Origin: Ophiosphaerella korrae
Lineage: Eukaryota; Ascomycota; Dothideomycetes; Pleosporales; Phaeosphaeriaceae
Direction of reading: 5' to 3'
DNA length: 29,896 nucleotides
NCBI GenBank assembly: GCA_028456385.1
Contig: JALNQF010000441.1
Span: 1 to 29,896 of the forward strand
Part shown: positions 1-9,786 of the stretch, one piece after another
How positions within the stretch are numbered: the stretch's first letter is position 1
How the letters are laid out: the number at the start of each line of letters is the position of its first letter
Translations under genes and position numbers: made by a program
Notes under the pieces: generated by a model
Told to the model about the DNA's origin: nothing
The model's input: the letters and a program-made list of their open reading frames with translations, nothing else
Databases searched by the model: none

Positions 1-70
1 ACCGGGCCCAGCTACCCTTCCTTGCATTCCTCAGCCCGCCCACCCGCACAAAGAGGGTTCAGGCAGTTGC

Positions 71-123
71 AGCCCCCCCCCCCCCCCCCCAACTTTCCCC
101 CCCCCCCCCCCCTCTTCACCCCC
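71..123. repeat. Poly-C low-complexity tract
   Basis: Two long C homopolymers, 18 C at 73-90 and 16 C at 97-112, lie just past the stop codon of the AIG2-like gene. The flanking 1-760 region is also C-rich on the plus strand. Such runs are prone to length errors in assembly, so exact lengths should not be trusted. No function is inferred. Confidence 0.9.
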
Positions 124-531
124 CTATCTCCACCCCACAACCGACCCCTTAAAATACTTCTGCCACCGCCCCAAATCAAACCGCCCCTCCCTCAAATCCC
201 CATCCGTCGCATCCCCCGCCCAACAAAAAACCCAACGCCCGCGCACCACCCCCCCACCCACGACCTCAACATCGCACTCCACCCACGCATACGCCTCCGT
301 CTCATACGCCGCCAACCGCTCAAAGTGCGCCTCCGTCTCAACCCTCCACACCATGAGCGTGCCGTAGAAGAACATGTAGCAGGGGGCAAAAGGGGTGTTG
401 GGGCTGCGCACGATTTGGCGGGTTTTTGCGTCGCTTGAAGATCGTCGTCGTCGTTGGGGTTTGGGCGACTTGGGGGGTTTTGGATGATTTGGGGGCGCGG
501 GTTGGGAGGGGAGGGGAGGCTGAGGTGCCAT
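124..531 (-). CDS. AIG2/gamma-glutamylcyclotransferase-like protein, internally deleted
   Basis: The frame encodes 135 residues from the ATG at 531-529; the frame is open to 756, but the extra N-terminus is low-complexity and looks non-coding. After a Pro/Ser/Arg-rich leader comes the family's signature start, FFYGTLM (residues 54-60). Residue 62 onward, WRVETEAHFERLAAYETEAY, resembles the second half of the same fold, followed by a WAGD...FDL..WQ C-terminus typical of fungal AIG2-like proteins. Normally some 45-65 residues separate YGTLM from the VxGxxW segment; here they are adjacent, so the middle of the beta-barrel and its cavity are missing in frame. The protein may be inactive although the frame is open. 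Family function (gamma-glutamyl or related amine substrates) is only a family-level expectation. It could instead be a pseudogene that happens to keep its frame. Confidence 0.5.
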   Translation of the reverse strand: MAPQPPLPSQPAPPNHPKPPKSPKPQRRRRSSSDAKTRQIVRSPNTPFAPCYMFFYGTLMVWRVETEAHFERLAAYETEAYAWVECDVEVVGGGVVRGRWVFCWAGDATDGDLREGRFDLGRWQKYFKGSVVGWR

Positions 532-756
532 TTTTGGGTGCTTGGGGACGAGGCTGGGGCTGGCTTTGGCTGGTTTGAGCGCTTTGCTAATTCGTTTTTG
601 GTGATTGTGGTGTAGACAGGTGGGTGGGGGGGGCTTTTGTATGTGGTGCCAAGTGGGGCTAGGGGGGGGGTTTGGTGGTTGGGATGGCTGCTGCCTGTTG
701 CTGTACCAAGTTTGTATGAATGACTCATGCTTAGACAATAGTGGGAAAAGGCGCAT

Positions 757-985
757 TCGACAGTCTACCTGAAGAATTACCGTGGTGGGCTTCTACGCAC
801 AGTGTCGTATGTGCGACTAGCAGTGGGTGCCTACCTCTCTTCCAGGTTTGATTCTACCGCCTGAGGTTACTTCCGTGGTTCTTGTACTAGCTCCTCTAGC
901 CGATCTTCGAAGTAGGTGCGCTTTCAGGAAGTGTCCATGGTGGCTCTTCTGTTGGAATCCATGGTTTCCTCGGATTATGAGAGTT
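757..985. other. Intergenic, nothing recognised
   Basis: Mixed-composition sequence without a convincing frame. On the minus strand it lies directly downstream of the possible LTR remnant and could be its 5' untranslated/gag lead region, but no gag homology is visible and the short frame starting near 954 stops after about a dozen codons. Confidence 0.4.
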
Positions 986-1137
986 TGTGGTAGGTGGTAA
1001 ATCGAATCAAGCACAATAGTGTCCACAACAACGATAGAGATAATAGGCCTGCATACGTTTCTAGAACCAAACCATTGTGCTATATCCGTATGCTATCAAT
1101 TCGGGGCTTTTATAGAGCGGAAGTTGATATTCTGACA
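986..1137 (-). repeat. Possible solo LTR or LTR-retrotransposon remnant
   Basis: Read on the minus strand, this stretch begins TGTCAGAATATCAA, carries a TATA-like CTATAAAAGCC (complement of 1105-1115) shortly after, and ends ...CCACA, so it has the TG...CA ends and promoter layout of a fungal LTR. No second copy, primer-binding site or target-site duplication is visible in the window. The call rests on layout alone. Confidence 0.25.
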
Positions 1138-1164
1138 TTGATTGTGTTATGTCCTGATCTTAGG

Positions 1165-1378
1165 AGCGGACGACAAAAGAGCGGGGAACAACTAAGTAAA
1201 ATCTACGCTCACATAAAGCTTTTTCTGGATTTGGTCTTGAGTTATACGGGGGTATGACGTGAGCAGCATGAGCTGTGGCTAAGCAAGCCTGAGCTCGCCG
1301 TGAGCCAGCGTGATTGTGCGTGATTTCCTCTTTGAGAAGCATGAAGAGGGTCTGACATTGGGCCCCAATCAGCTCATA
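1165..1378 (-). repeat. Dispersed repeat B, copy 1 (transposon-end-like)
   Basis: The reverse complement matches 14964-15177 over about 200 bp with scattered substitutions and a short insertion in the other copy. Shared blocks include GACCCTCTTCATGCT, CACAATCACGCTGGCTCA and CACGGCGAGCTCAGGCTTG. The outer end (near 1195) reads AAGTAAAATCTAC on the plus strand, resembling the outer ends at 13475 and 15160. The repeat contains many TGAGC words. The interior side points right, toward the truncated 3' end of the chitinase pseudogene, suggesting that insertion of this element removed the chitinase's C-terminal end. Confidence 0.75.
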
Positions 1379-1847
1379 GGGATGTGAGGTGTCTAGGAAC
1401 GCGTGGGTAGGCCCATTTTCGGGGGCCACGGGGTCTTCCGTGGCGGAGCTCTTCGACCCCTTCACCGGCAATACTTTCCTTACATCGACGGTCCTCAAGA
1501 CAGTTTGACCAACTGAATACGCATATTCAGCTCTTGGTGATAAAATTATAACGGGAACGACTAAAAAAATATTCGAGTGTCTCGTCCAGTATGCATTGTG
1601 ATATTGGAGTTTTGATCGCCAACTACGCCGGATAGAATTCGACTGAGAAGCGGTAAAACCATCAATGTTTTGTGATGCCCATGCTCTTATACAGCGCGTG
1701 GGTGCAAGGAAATTTGAGATAGGCATGAAAGCAGTTAGTCTCCAGAGATCTACTAAATGTGATCAACTCAGTCGACGTGGAGACTTGCATCCATGATAAC
1801 TCCAGATCACTACCATTGTGTATTACCGCTACGATTGAAAGATTGTT
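1379..1847. other. Unassigned sequence between repeat B and the chitinase remnant
   Basis: A minus-strand frame runs through here from the chitinase, but similarity to the family ends near 1848, so the downstream residues are probably read-through into foreign sequence. The stretch next to 1379 may be interior sequence of the repeat B element. No other gene, RNA or repeat was recognised. Confidence 0.4.
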
Positions 1848-4279
1848 AGAAGCTATGGCTACACGTACACGGTTGCTTGGACATTCACCGAGGCACCAAT
1901 TCTTTGGAGCTCCAGAGGGCATGGTACCAACTCCTCCATACCACACACAGTCTGAAAATCTTTCTTTCTTGTTACTGCTGTCGTAGCAGTATTTTCGTTT
2001 CTCAGGTGGATCTTTCGGCAGAAGGTGTCCCTTGCAGTAAGCGTTACAGACAGCTTGCCCACTCCCTGAGTTTGATTTCGCCAGAAGATCGGTCTTTTTT
2101 GAATCTGTAATTGGATATGAGGACGTTTCTTCGTACAATGGATATTTTCCCCATTCGCCCTTAGCATAAAGTGCCAAGCTTTTGAAGCCGACAAATCTAC
2201 AGTAAGCTGACTGGTAGGTCCCTGTCTTCTTGCAGTTTTTGTTGTACGAACCAACCTCGATCATGTATGGTGGACACGTCGGGTCACAATCCCCATTGGT
2301 CCGTGTATACCAGCCACATTCGGGGCATCCTAATTCTGGTGGGTAACAGAAATTGTGGACACCCTTTGGACCACAAGTAGACTCATCATACATGTATTCA
2401 TCCTTTTTACCTATGGGATCACTGCGCTTTATATGAACCCATCCGGATGGGCAACCTGTCTAAACATCAGCGGGCTGCTGCGACTGCAAGCATGATAAGA
2501 GATATCCGTACCTTCTCCACAATTTGTCCATTTACACTGATTAACAGGGACTCCTAGATTCTCGAAAGCATTACCGGACCCATTCGTTATGGGTAGCAAT
2601 ACAATCTTGCGATTCGCCGCCTTGACTAAAGCTTTGTGATACTTGGCGTCTTGAGTGTCGTGGCTAATCGCCCAAACCATTAAACCTCCTAGGCACATGG
2701 TTTGTGCATACTCTGATTTCATCATGAGGGTTTCTTTATCATTATATGCAACCCACTGATTACCCGAAGTGGCTACCTTAGCGGCTTCCTTCTTGTATAG
2801 CACTGGAGTCACACTGTTTTCTTTCACTAAGTCATCGATCTCTGAGTTTAGCGGAACACCGACTTCTCTGCTACATTTCCCCGCCTGACCACCAGACTCA
2901 TAGGTGCATCCCGGCGTGTTGCATGATGTGCTTGTTATGGAGAAGCTGCGACCATAGAAGGCAAGTCCTAAAACAACTTTCGCGGGATCAATGTCGTTTC
3001 TCCAAAGCAGATCGAGGGCGGCGTCGATTTCAGTTAAGTTGGTATGTGAGTTTAGGAAAGCACCAGTAAACTGTTGCCTTTATCCCAGGTCCCTAGACGC
3101 ACAGTCAACAGCCGCTCATTTCTCAAAGCGAACGAGCTTCTCGCAATTTCCACGTACCATGCCTATCGTACGACATGATATTGAACCAGTCGACACTCTT
3201 TACCTACCATACTGTTAGATAAGTAGGCTTCGTAGTAGCAGTTCAGAACGTACCAGGTTAGTCAAGTCGAAATGTTAAAGGTATCAATATGATGCGGGTA
3301 GAGTGATCGTTAGTCCTTTACTCGCACTGGAAAGCGTCTCCTTCAAACGATTCATGAACTTTGGGAAGTTGTCAAAGTCGACGTCTCTTCCAGAACGATC
3401 ACTGGCCCTCGTATACTCCATGTTCAGTAAATGTATAATTAGCCTGAGCACGAATACATACTTTTGGAACCCTACCAATCTAAGTTAATGCTATTAAAGC
3501 TATATGTAGATATAAATGACAATAGTGACTCTATGAAAATCTTTTGTTTTGGTACGGAGGCAGCTAGATTAGAGAATGTCGTGGCCGTTGGGCCTGCGTC
3601 GTTGAACGCCTAGCTATCGACAGTAATGTATACCTTTAAACCTGGGTCTTTCTATTTCAAAAGCATTAGACGCTTGTAAAGATTCACATCGCTAGGAGAA
3701 AATGGAGTAATCTTAAACGTCTTTGAGCTAATGACCACGAAAGCAAAGTTGATGTGCGAACAGATGCTAACGGGGATTTGCTCGGGCTAAAACACATTGC
3801 AAGGGCGGTTTTTAGCCCAGCCTTCGTAGTATCCGACGGCACGAGTATTGCCGTTGTCCTTCGAACATGTCTTACGAGGGACCTTCTCGTCACCACAGAA
3901 GTCTTTCGTGGTCTAGAAGCTATGTAAGTAGACGGGCGAAGAGTAATAGGGTGACTTACACCACAGTAGCCATGCTCGGAGCAACAGACATTCAGAGGAC
4001 ATTTGTCTTTTTGCGCCCATTCCGCGCCAAAGCCTGGATTGCACTCCGACTTTCAATGGCAATCTGATTTGCATGTATCACCACAGACTGTATTTTTAGC
4101 CAGCGGAAACCACTGATCAAGCATCTGCCAAACTTACATTTGGGACCAAAACCACACCATCCGTTCTCGTTGCAACAGCCTTCCTTACATGGACCATTCA
4201 CACACCACTTATCTTCACCCTGAGCTAGGATTAGGACAGCGAAGAGGAATATGATGAGCAGAACGCGAATGCGCAACAT
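1848..4279 (-). pseudogene. Secreted CBM18-GH18 class V (subgroup C, killer-toxin-like) chitinase, inactivated
   Basis: The start at 4279 gives a signal peptide (MLRIRVLLIIFLFAVL), then two hevein-like CBM18 units (cysteine-rich, about 4210-4075 and 4000-3900), then a GH18 barrel (about 3840-2600) and the Cys-rich C-terminal region of subgroup C enzymes down to 1848, where homology stops. Introns inferred from codon continuity: 4137-4088, 3959-3913, one splitting the catalytic motif near 3475-3422, 3253-3204, 3157-3093 and 2511-2456. In-frame stops: 4055-4053 (TGA), 3789-3787 (TAG), 3654-3652 (TAG), 3612-3610 (TAG), 3286-3284 (TGA), 3277-3275 (TAA), and there is a one-base loss near 3072. Most stops fit Trp or Gln codons changed by C:G to T:A. 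The DxxDxDxE catalytic motif reads with Asn at its first two Asp positions, and the acceptor of the intron splitting it is not a clean AG. Family role: secreted chitin hydrolysis. The gene cannot make an enzyme. Confidence 0.9.
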
Positions 4280-5991
4280 AGCTCGGAACTAGAACCAACA
4301 ATTCTATGATTCATGCTGTCCTCAAGGGCCACAGCTTGACTGCAAGCATGAGTATATGTATACTGTAAAAGTCTTCCAGACAATGCTACTTCAATCCATC
4401 ATTAAGATCTGTGCAACCAGCCCAGACAGTAGTCAAGACGAATGAACCCTGCCCCACCCACTTGCGCATCTTGCCGCCAGGTGCGCACCTAATTTACCTA
4501 GCTTACTCGGGCAGAATTTGGAACTCGAAGGCTCGGATAGCCTTCTGAGTTGGTGGCACAGTTCTATAGACAGTTTTTGGTATGGAGAAAGGAAGCGATT
4601 GGCAATAATACAGCCAATTGATGATCCCGATGTACCCCTGAAAAATTTGTTTGTGAGTGGATTTGACACTTCGGTCTCTGCAAGGATTGTGAACCGCAAA
4701 ATTCATGTTCCAATGACTGAATGAAATTTGAGGAAATGCCAAAAGCATCTTTCCGCCGATGCAAGAATACGGCGCGGTTTTTAGTGTGGAGTAGTTTGTT
4801 CTTAGGCCTCCATGGGTGCGGGAGAGCCCGACCGACCGTGCCTACAACAGTCTGGGATAACCCGCTACCGCCCCTCTGAAAATCTGCATTCGAGAAAATT
4901 AGTTACATCTGTGCCTATTGTCACGTTGTTCTGATTCCACTACACGCTCAAGCTGCCAATCTTGGAATCGTGTCGGGCCACTAATCCTCTCCGCTATCTG
5001 TGCATCTTAATTTTTGGCGTCCGTACAGCATGGAAGTTTAGTCATGGGAAAGCTAGAACTGTAGCCAAGTGGCACAGTTTTGGCCCATCGATTTCTTTGA
5101 TTTTTTCGAGTCCCTTTGGGGATCATCAAGCCAGTGGGAACGCAGTATAACATGTCTCAAGTGCTCGCTTCCTTTCGGTGCTATCGTTTTATGTCAGATT
5201 CATCTGTTTACAACAAAGCAGAATACATCAAAAATCGCGTTGATTCACGCTGGCTTTTCAGCGAACAGTTTCTTAATTACTCTGCTGGAACTTGGAGAGC
5301 ATGAGCCTGGTGTTTAGGTAATGAAAATGCAATCTTCGAAGCCCCGTGTGCGTACATATACCTTATACTTGTTATTCACATTTCACACCCGTAATATATA
5401 TGCACTATCAAGCATGGAACAAGCTTTGGTGGTATGGGTAAAAAATCCTTCATATCATCCTTTGAAAAGTCAGTTTGCAACTTCATCTCAGTTCATTGTG
5501 TGACGTTTCTATTAATCAGTTGTTTAACTTCTCATAGGTAAACATCAAGCTTACTAGTCTCGGCACGAAAAGGTCACCAAGCCAAGTCATGCTAGCGCGT
5601 ATCCAACAAGTGAGATCGAAATGAGTGTCAGCCTAGAGTTCTCGCCCTTCAGTATACGCCGTGCTCCTGCATCAGCGCATAGTTGTAGTAATTTTATTCA
5701 CTTGGCAAGAGCAACGGGAGCCGCGGAGTTAGGGTATCTCGGGCGAGGTATTCAATCTAGTTGCCCTTAGGCTTAAAGCTACGGCTCAGTAGATATTGCT
5801 ATCATTGAGGAGTGGAGTCCGACTCCAGCGCCGTTTTTTTTGCCGAAGGTACGTACGAGAACGCCACGCCCGCCCCGTTGTTGAAATATTTGTGGATAGA
5901 TAATATCTTTTCTGTTCATGATAAGTGCAATTTTTAACGTTGACAATTACAACTAAATCGTCATCCAGTTGCCGTCGCCAACTTCTTCTTT
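4280..5991. other. Intergenic region between divergent chitinase and LysM genes
   Basis: This 1.7-kb stretch separates the starts of two divergent genes and would have held both promoters. A TATA-like word lies near 4349-4358 on the chitinase side. The largest frames (for example 4518-4724 plus and 5069-5317 plus) match no family I recognise and have no plausible splice context. No tRNA or repeat is visible. Confidence 0.5.
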
Positions 5992-7350
5992 ATGGTTCGT
6001 TTTAACATACTCTCGTTGGCTGCCCTCATCGGCCTAAGCCCCAGTCAGCTTGTCAACGCACAATTCTCAATCTACGATGATCCTTTCTTTCTCGATGTCG
6101 CCTTGAGCGAAAGCTGCATCGAAGCTCTGACAGCGCGAATCGACTGCGTACCCTATGTTCAGTCATTTCAACAGCTTTCCTGTCGTGGCAATTTGGATGT
6201 GGCTCTGACGGATAGCATTTGTACTGCTGGCTGCTTGTACTCTTTGAAAACATGGTTCGATACTGTACTGTCAGTGTTCGCTGCGTTGGTAAAACCGTCA
6301 GTGGAGGTATTCCTACTAAGTATGGCGGATACATGTGGGCCGGGTACAATGAGACATGCGTCAAGGACCCTCGACCGCCTCGCGCGTATTGCAATCAGTA
6401 CTTATCGATATGGATATGCTAACAGGCTGGAAATGAAGATATGATTGCGAACTTCACTGAAGTAGCAAGCGTCCAAGACATGCCTCGCTCGGAGTTGTGT
6501 CATGCGTGCCACGTTCGTCGGCTCGCAGCAATGCAGTCATCGCAATACTCCATTTACGACGAAAATTACAAGGAGCAACTGGAATACGTCTATACCTAAT
6601 GCAAACTCAAAGGCCCGACTGCCACTCCGGAACCTCTCGACACAATACAGCCTGACCCACCGTCATTTTGTTTGAGCAACAAAAAATACACCACCAAGCA
6701 GGGCGATACATGTGAGTCGATATCTAGTGGTAACAGTGTATCTTCTGCAGGCGTTTATATGGGGAATCAAGATTTGCTGAAAGATTGCGCAAATGTCACT
6801 CCGGGGTTGAGTGTCTGTCTGCCTATAACATGCATAACGCACCAGGTGCAGAAGTCTGGTACATGCTTCTCTATTGAAAAGTCCCTAGGTCTGGAGGCTG
6901 GCATGATTCAAAAGTTCAACTCATGGCTTGACGTTGGGTGCACCAATTTGAACACTGCAACCGATTTCTATGGAAAGCAGATTTGTGTCTCCTCAAGGTG
7001 GTGAATTTAAAAACCCGGACAAACCGCCGGTTCCGAATCCAACACCAGGCACAGCGGATGGGTACACGAAAGAAAAGGTGGCGCCACCACAGGGTGCGAC
7101 AGTGGCTGAAGGAACCACGATGCAGTGTGGGAAATGGCATGTGGTCGCCGCTGGAGACACGTGCGTGAAGATTTGTCTAACAAACGGCATCGACATTACA
7201 TTGTTTCGCGAGGTAAACCCCTCGCTATCAGCTGGAGCTGATTGCGATCAGTCATTGAAGGAACAAACTGCTCTTTGTGCCAGTCCAACATATCAATGGA
7301 AGAAACCCCCTAGTGTATCCTCTCCTATACCCAGCGCATCCGCTTCTTAG
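5992..7350 (+). pseudogene. Secreted three-LysM effector-like protein, broken
   Basis: The start at 5992 gives a signal peptide (MVRFNILSLAALIGL...) and then the Cys-rich N-terminal region of TAL6-like LysM proteins. LysM domains follow at about 6680-6830, 6835-6985 and 7120-7290. The frame is broken four times: a perfect 5-bp tandem duplication of ACTGT (6262-6266 and 6267-6271) shifts frame; an intron ending at about 6438 (branch GCTAAC at 6418) has no clean donor near 6395; TAA at 6597-6599 interrupts a conserved Tyr-Thr-x-Cys stretch and could be CAA to TAA; and a two-base loss near 6988-6993 shifts frame after LysM2. LysM proteins of this type bind chitin outside the cell. The gene lies head-to-head with the chitinase, a neighbour arrangement known for subgroup C chitinases and LysM proteins in other fungi. 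C-terminus ends in a short Ser/Pro tail. Confidence 0.85.
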
Positions 7351-8508
7351 CACTACAGCGCTGCTTGTAAATCAAGCTCTTAATTCCAAACAAGAGAACC
7401 TGCCAGGACCATTCAGTATGAAGGCGCACAATTTGAAATAAAAATCACGTTCCAACTTGAAAACCCAAGCTCCGTGGGCACTACACGTTCTAACTCAAGG
7501 GTGGCTCTTCATTCGCAATTAATCTGCTGGTGTTCTCAAACTTCATCTTTAGCAACAGAATTAGTTAGTAACGATGGGAATGATTAGTTCCTGTCACTCG
7601 TTACGATGAAAATCTTGCCTCGGACCGCTTTGAAGCCAACCTAAAATTGCCCCCACTACTAGTTATATAATGCTTCTCGTGACATTCAAGAAATTTAATC
7701 TTAACTGCCATCCCTCGTATTACGCGGAATATAATTGAGTGCATGGATGATGTGTGCTCTGCAATCACACGCGTCCGAGGTTAGCATGTGGATTATTTGT
7801 AGCAGATACGATGTTATCCTCGCCATCAAGCAAGCTTACAGGATAGTTAATTCACTTCCATTGACCAGTCTATACCAAAATTGAGATGTGCTTGCCTAAC
7901 CTGTTCCTTGATGTATGATGTCAATCACAGGATTAAGGTTTTCATAATAATAAGGCGAAAAACCCATCGTATTTGTTCGTGAAGACTATGCCCTCAGAGA
8001 ACTTGGTGGGTACTCCGTAGTCACGCATAGATCTAAACCGGTGAAGTTGGTCGCCTAATGGCCGGAAGCCTGCGACTAAACTCAACGAGTATTCAACGCG
8101 CATACTAACAACCGCGTAGTGAACAAACATCATGTCAAGGAACGCGAATCATGAAGGAACGAGACCCTCATCGCGGTGACATTCCCAATACGGATTCGCC
8201 GGAAGACGCCTGCCAAGCACCGGCGAACTTTTTAGATTGTGGTACAGCAAGGCTGCTTGGGCATACTTGGCACATCCGCTAAGGCGAGCAGTCAGTGCTT
8301 GCTCAAAGATTCATGACTAGTAATTTTGAGAAAAGGGTGGAGTCCGAAAGCCTATTGCTCTCTAATACAGAATCTGGTGTAGTTTCTATATTCCCTTTTA
8401 GAATTGAAGGATTGAACGTGTGCAAGTATATATTGTATGGATTTCAACGATGTAAATCGCTACCCATCTTGTTTTTCCCAGCCAAGGCATCTCTGGTCAT
8501 TTCCCACC
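7351..8508. other. Intergenic, upstream of the intact LysM gene
   Basis: AT-leaning sequence with no coding frame I can support. The last 200 bases should contain the promoter of the 8509 gene, with a TATA-like word at 8427-8434 and a pyrimidine-rich stretch before the ATG. I see no repeat shared with other parts of the window. Confidence 0.5.
8427..8434 (+). promoter_or_regulatory. TATA-like element before the LysM gene
   Basis: TATATATT lies 75 bp before the ATG at 8509, at a plausible distance for a fungal core promoter; the intervening DNA becomes C/T-rich, as is common near fungal transcription starts. AT-rich words are frequent here, so this is a weak call. Confidence 0.3.
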
Positions 8509-9786
8509 ATGCATCATCGAATGCTTGTCACTCTTTTGATCACATTTGGCACCGCCAGTGCCCTGCTAGGCAAGCGTCAGGATGGTCTAACGGCCCCTGA
8601 CACCGCGTCAGACTGTACATACTATGACACAGCGCAAGACAGCTCCATGAACTGCAAGTACTTTGAAGACAGCTGGGGCTTGACACATGAGCAGTTTTTA
8701 GACTATGTGAGTGTAACTCAATCTATGTAGATCAGAATAGCGATGTCATGGCCTATCGATAGATCTTCAAACTTACCACTGTATCAGAACCCTAGTGTCA
8801 AAAGCGATTGCAGCGGTATCAAAGTCGGGAACTCATATTGCGTCGAAGTCAATAATGGTCTCCCTCGACCCGTTAAACTAACACCTACCAGCACCACAGC
8901 TCAACCATCTTCTACCGGCATCAAGAAACCTAGTCCAACGCAATCCGGACTTATTGAGTCATGCGCGGACTTCTACTTTGCTACAGATAATGATAGATGT
9001 GATCTCATTTTAGCGAAATACGGCACCTTCACGTTCAACGACTTCGTCAAGTGGAACCCAGCCGTAGGTCCAACTTGCAGCGGCATTTGGGCCAAGACAT
9101 GGTACTGCGTCGGAGTCCCAGGAACACCTACTACACGTCCGACCGCAACTTCTGCAACACCTACGCCCACAGGCATCGTGACGCCCAGTCCTGTTCGCGA
9201 GGACATGGTCAAAATGTGTAACAAATTCCACTTCGTAGACAAGGATGAAAACTACGACACGATTATCCGAAAGTACGGGACTTTTACATTTTCGCAATTC
9301 TACGCGTGGAACCCGTCCGTGGGTTCGAATTGTGCAGGCTTGTGGCTGAACATGTGGTATTGCATTGGAGTACCTGGTTCAACGACCCCGACAGTGACGG
9401 CGAAGCCGAGTACGACATTTGCAACGAGTAAGAGGCCTACCTCGTCGACGAAGCCATGTATTCTGCAATTCATCAATGGGCAGTATTGTTGTACTGGTAA
9501 GTGAAAACAGTAGTCCTCCTTGCGGACGGAAAAGAGAGCACGGTGCTGACTTTAAGTAACAGAGGATCCAAAGCGCTGTAATCCAAATGCGCCAGCGGGC
9601 CCGCAACCGTCAACGATCTGTGGCTGCAAAAAATGGCTTAAGGTCGGCGATAAAGACAACTGTGATAACATTGTTAGTCGATATGGGATCTCTAGTGCTA
9701 ATTTCGACAAGTGGAATCCGAGTGTCAATAATGGCGGAAACTGCAAGACTTTGTGGCGTGATTATAGTGTCTGCGTGGGGATCTAA
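8509..9786 (+). CDS. Secreted four-LysM chitin-binding protein (effector-like), intact
   Basis: Exons 8509-8706, 8788-9496 and 9563-9786 join in frame to 376 residues. Introns 8707-8787 (GTGAGT...CAG) and 9497-9562 (GTAAGT...CAG) have good borders. The ATG at 8509 was chosen over an in-frame one at 8437 because it has the context CCCACCATG and is followed at once by a signal peptide (LVTLLITFGTASALL). LysM domains: about residues 38-87, 125-176, 210-261 and 322-376, each ending in a WNP/YNPS...C...W/Y-C-V/I-G-V pattern and joined by Thr/Pro/Ser linkers. Domains 2 and 3 are near copies (shared KYGTFTF). Domain 3 has Tyr222 where domain 2 has Cys137 (TAC, one G-to-A step from TGC). Expected role: extracellular chitin binding, protecting hyphae or masking chitin fragments. 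No stop, frameshift or broken splice site was found, in contrast to every large gene around it. Confidence 0.88.

Noticed and set aside
22..438. Plus-strand frame of 138 codons rich in Pro
   Set aside because: Antisense shadow of the AIG2-like gene and produced by the poly-C runs.
1160..1726. Minus-strand frame of 188 codons
   Set aside because: It reads through repeat B and unassigned DNA; no domain, and the same repeat occurs elsewhere in non-coding context.
4518..4724. Plus-strand frame with a coding-like look (WWHSSIDSFWYGERKRL)
   Set aside because: No recognisable family, no splice partners and an overlapping antisense frame of similar length.
5069..5317. Plus-strand frame of 82 codons
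   Set aside because: Random-looking, no start context or homology, overlapping frames in the same DNA.
8973..9297. Two minus-strand frames inside the intact LysM gene
   Set aside because: Antisense shadows of exon 2.
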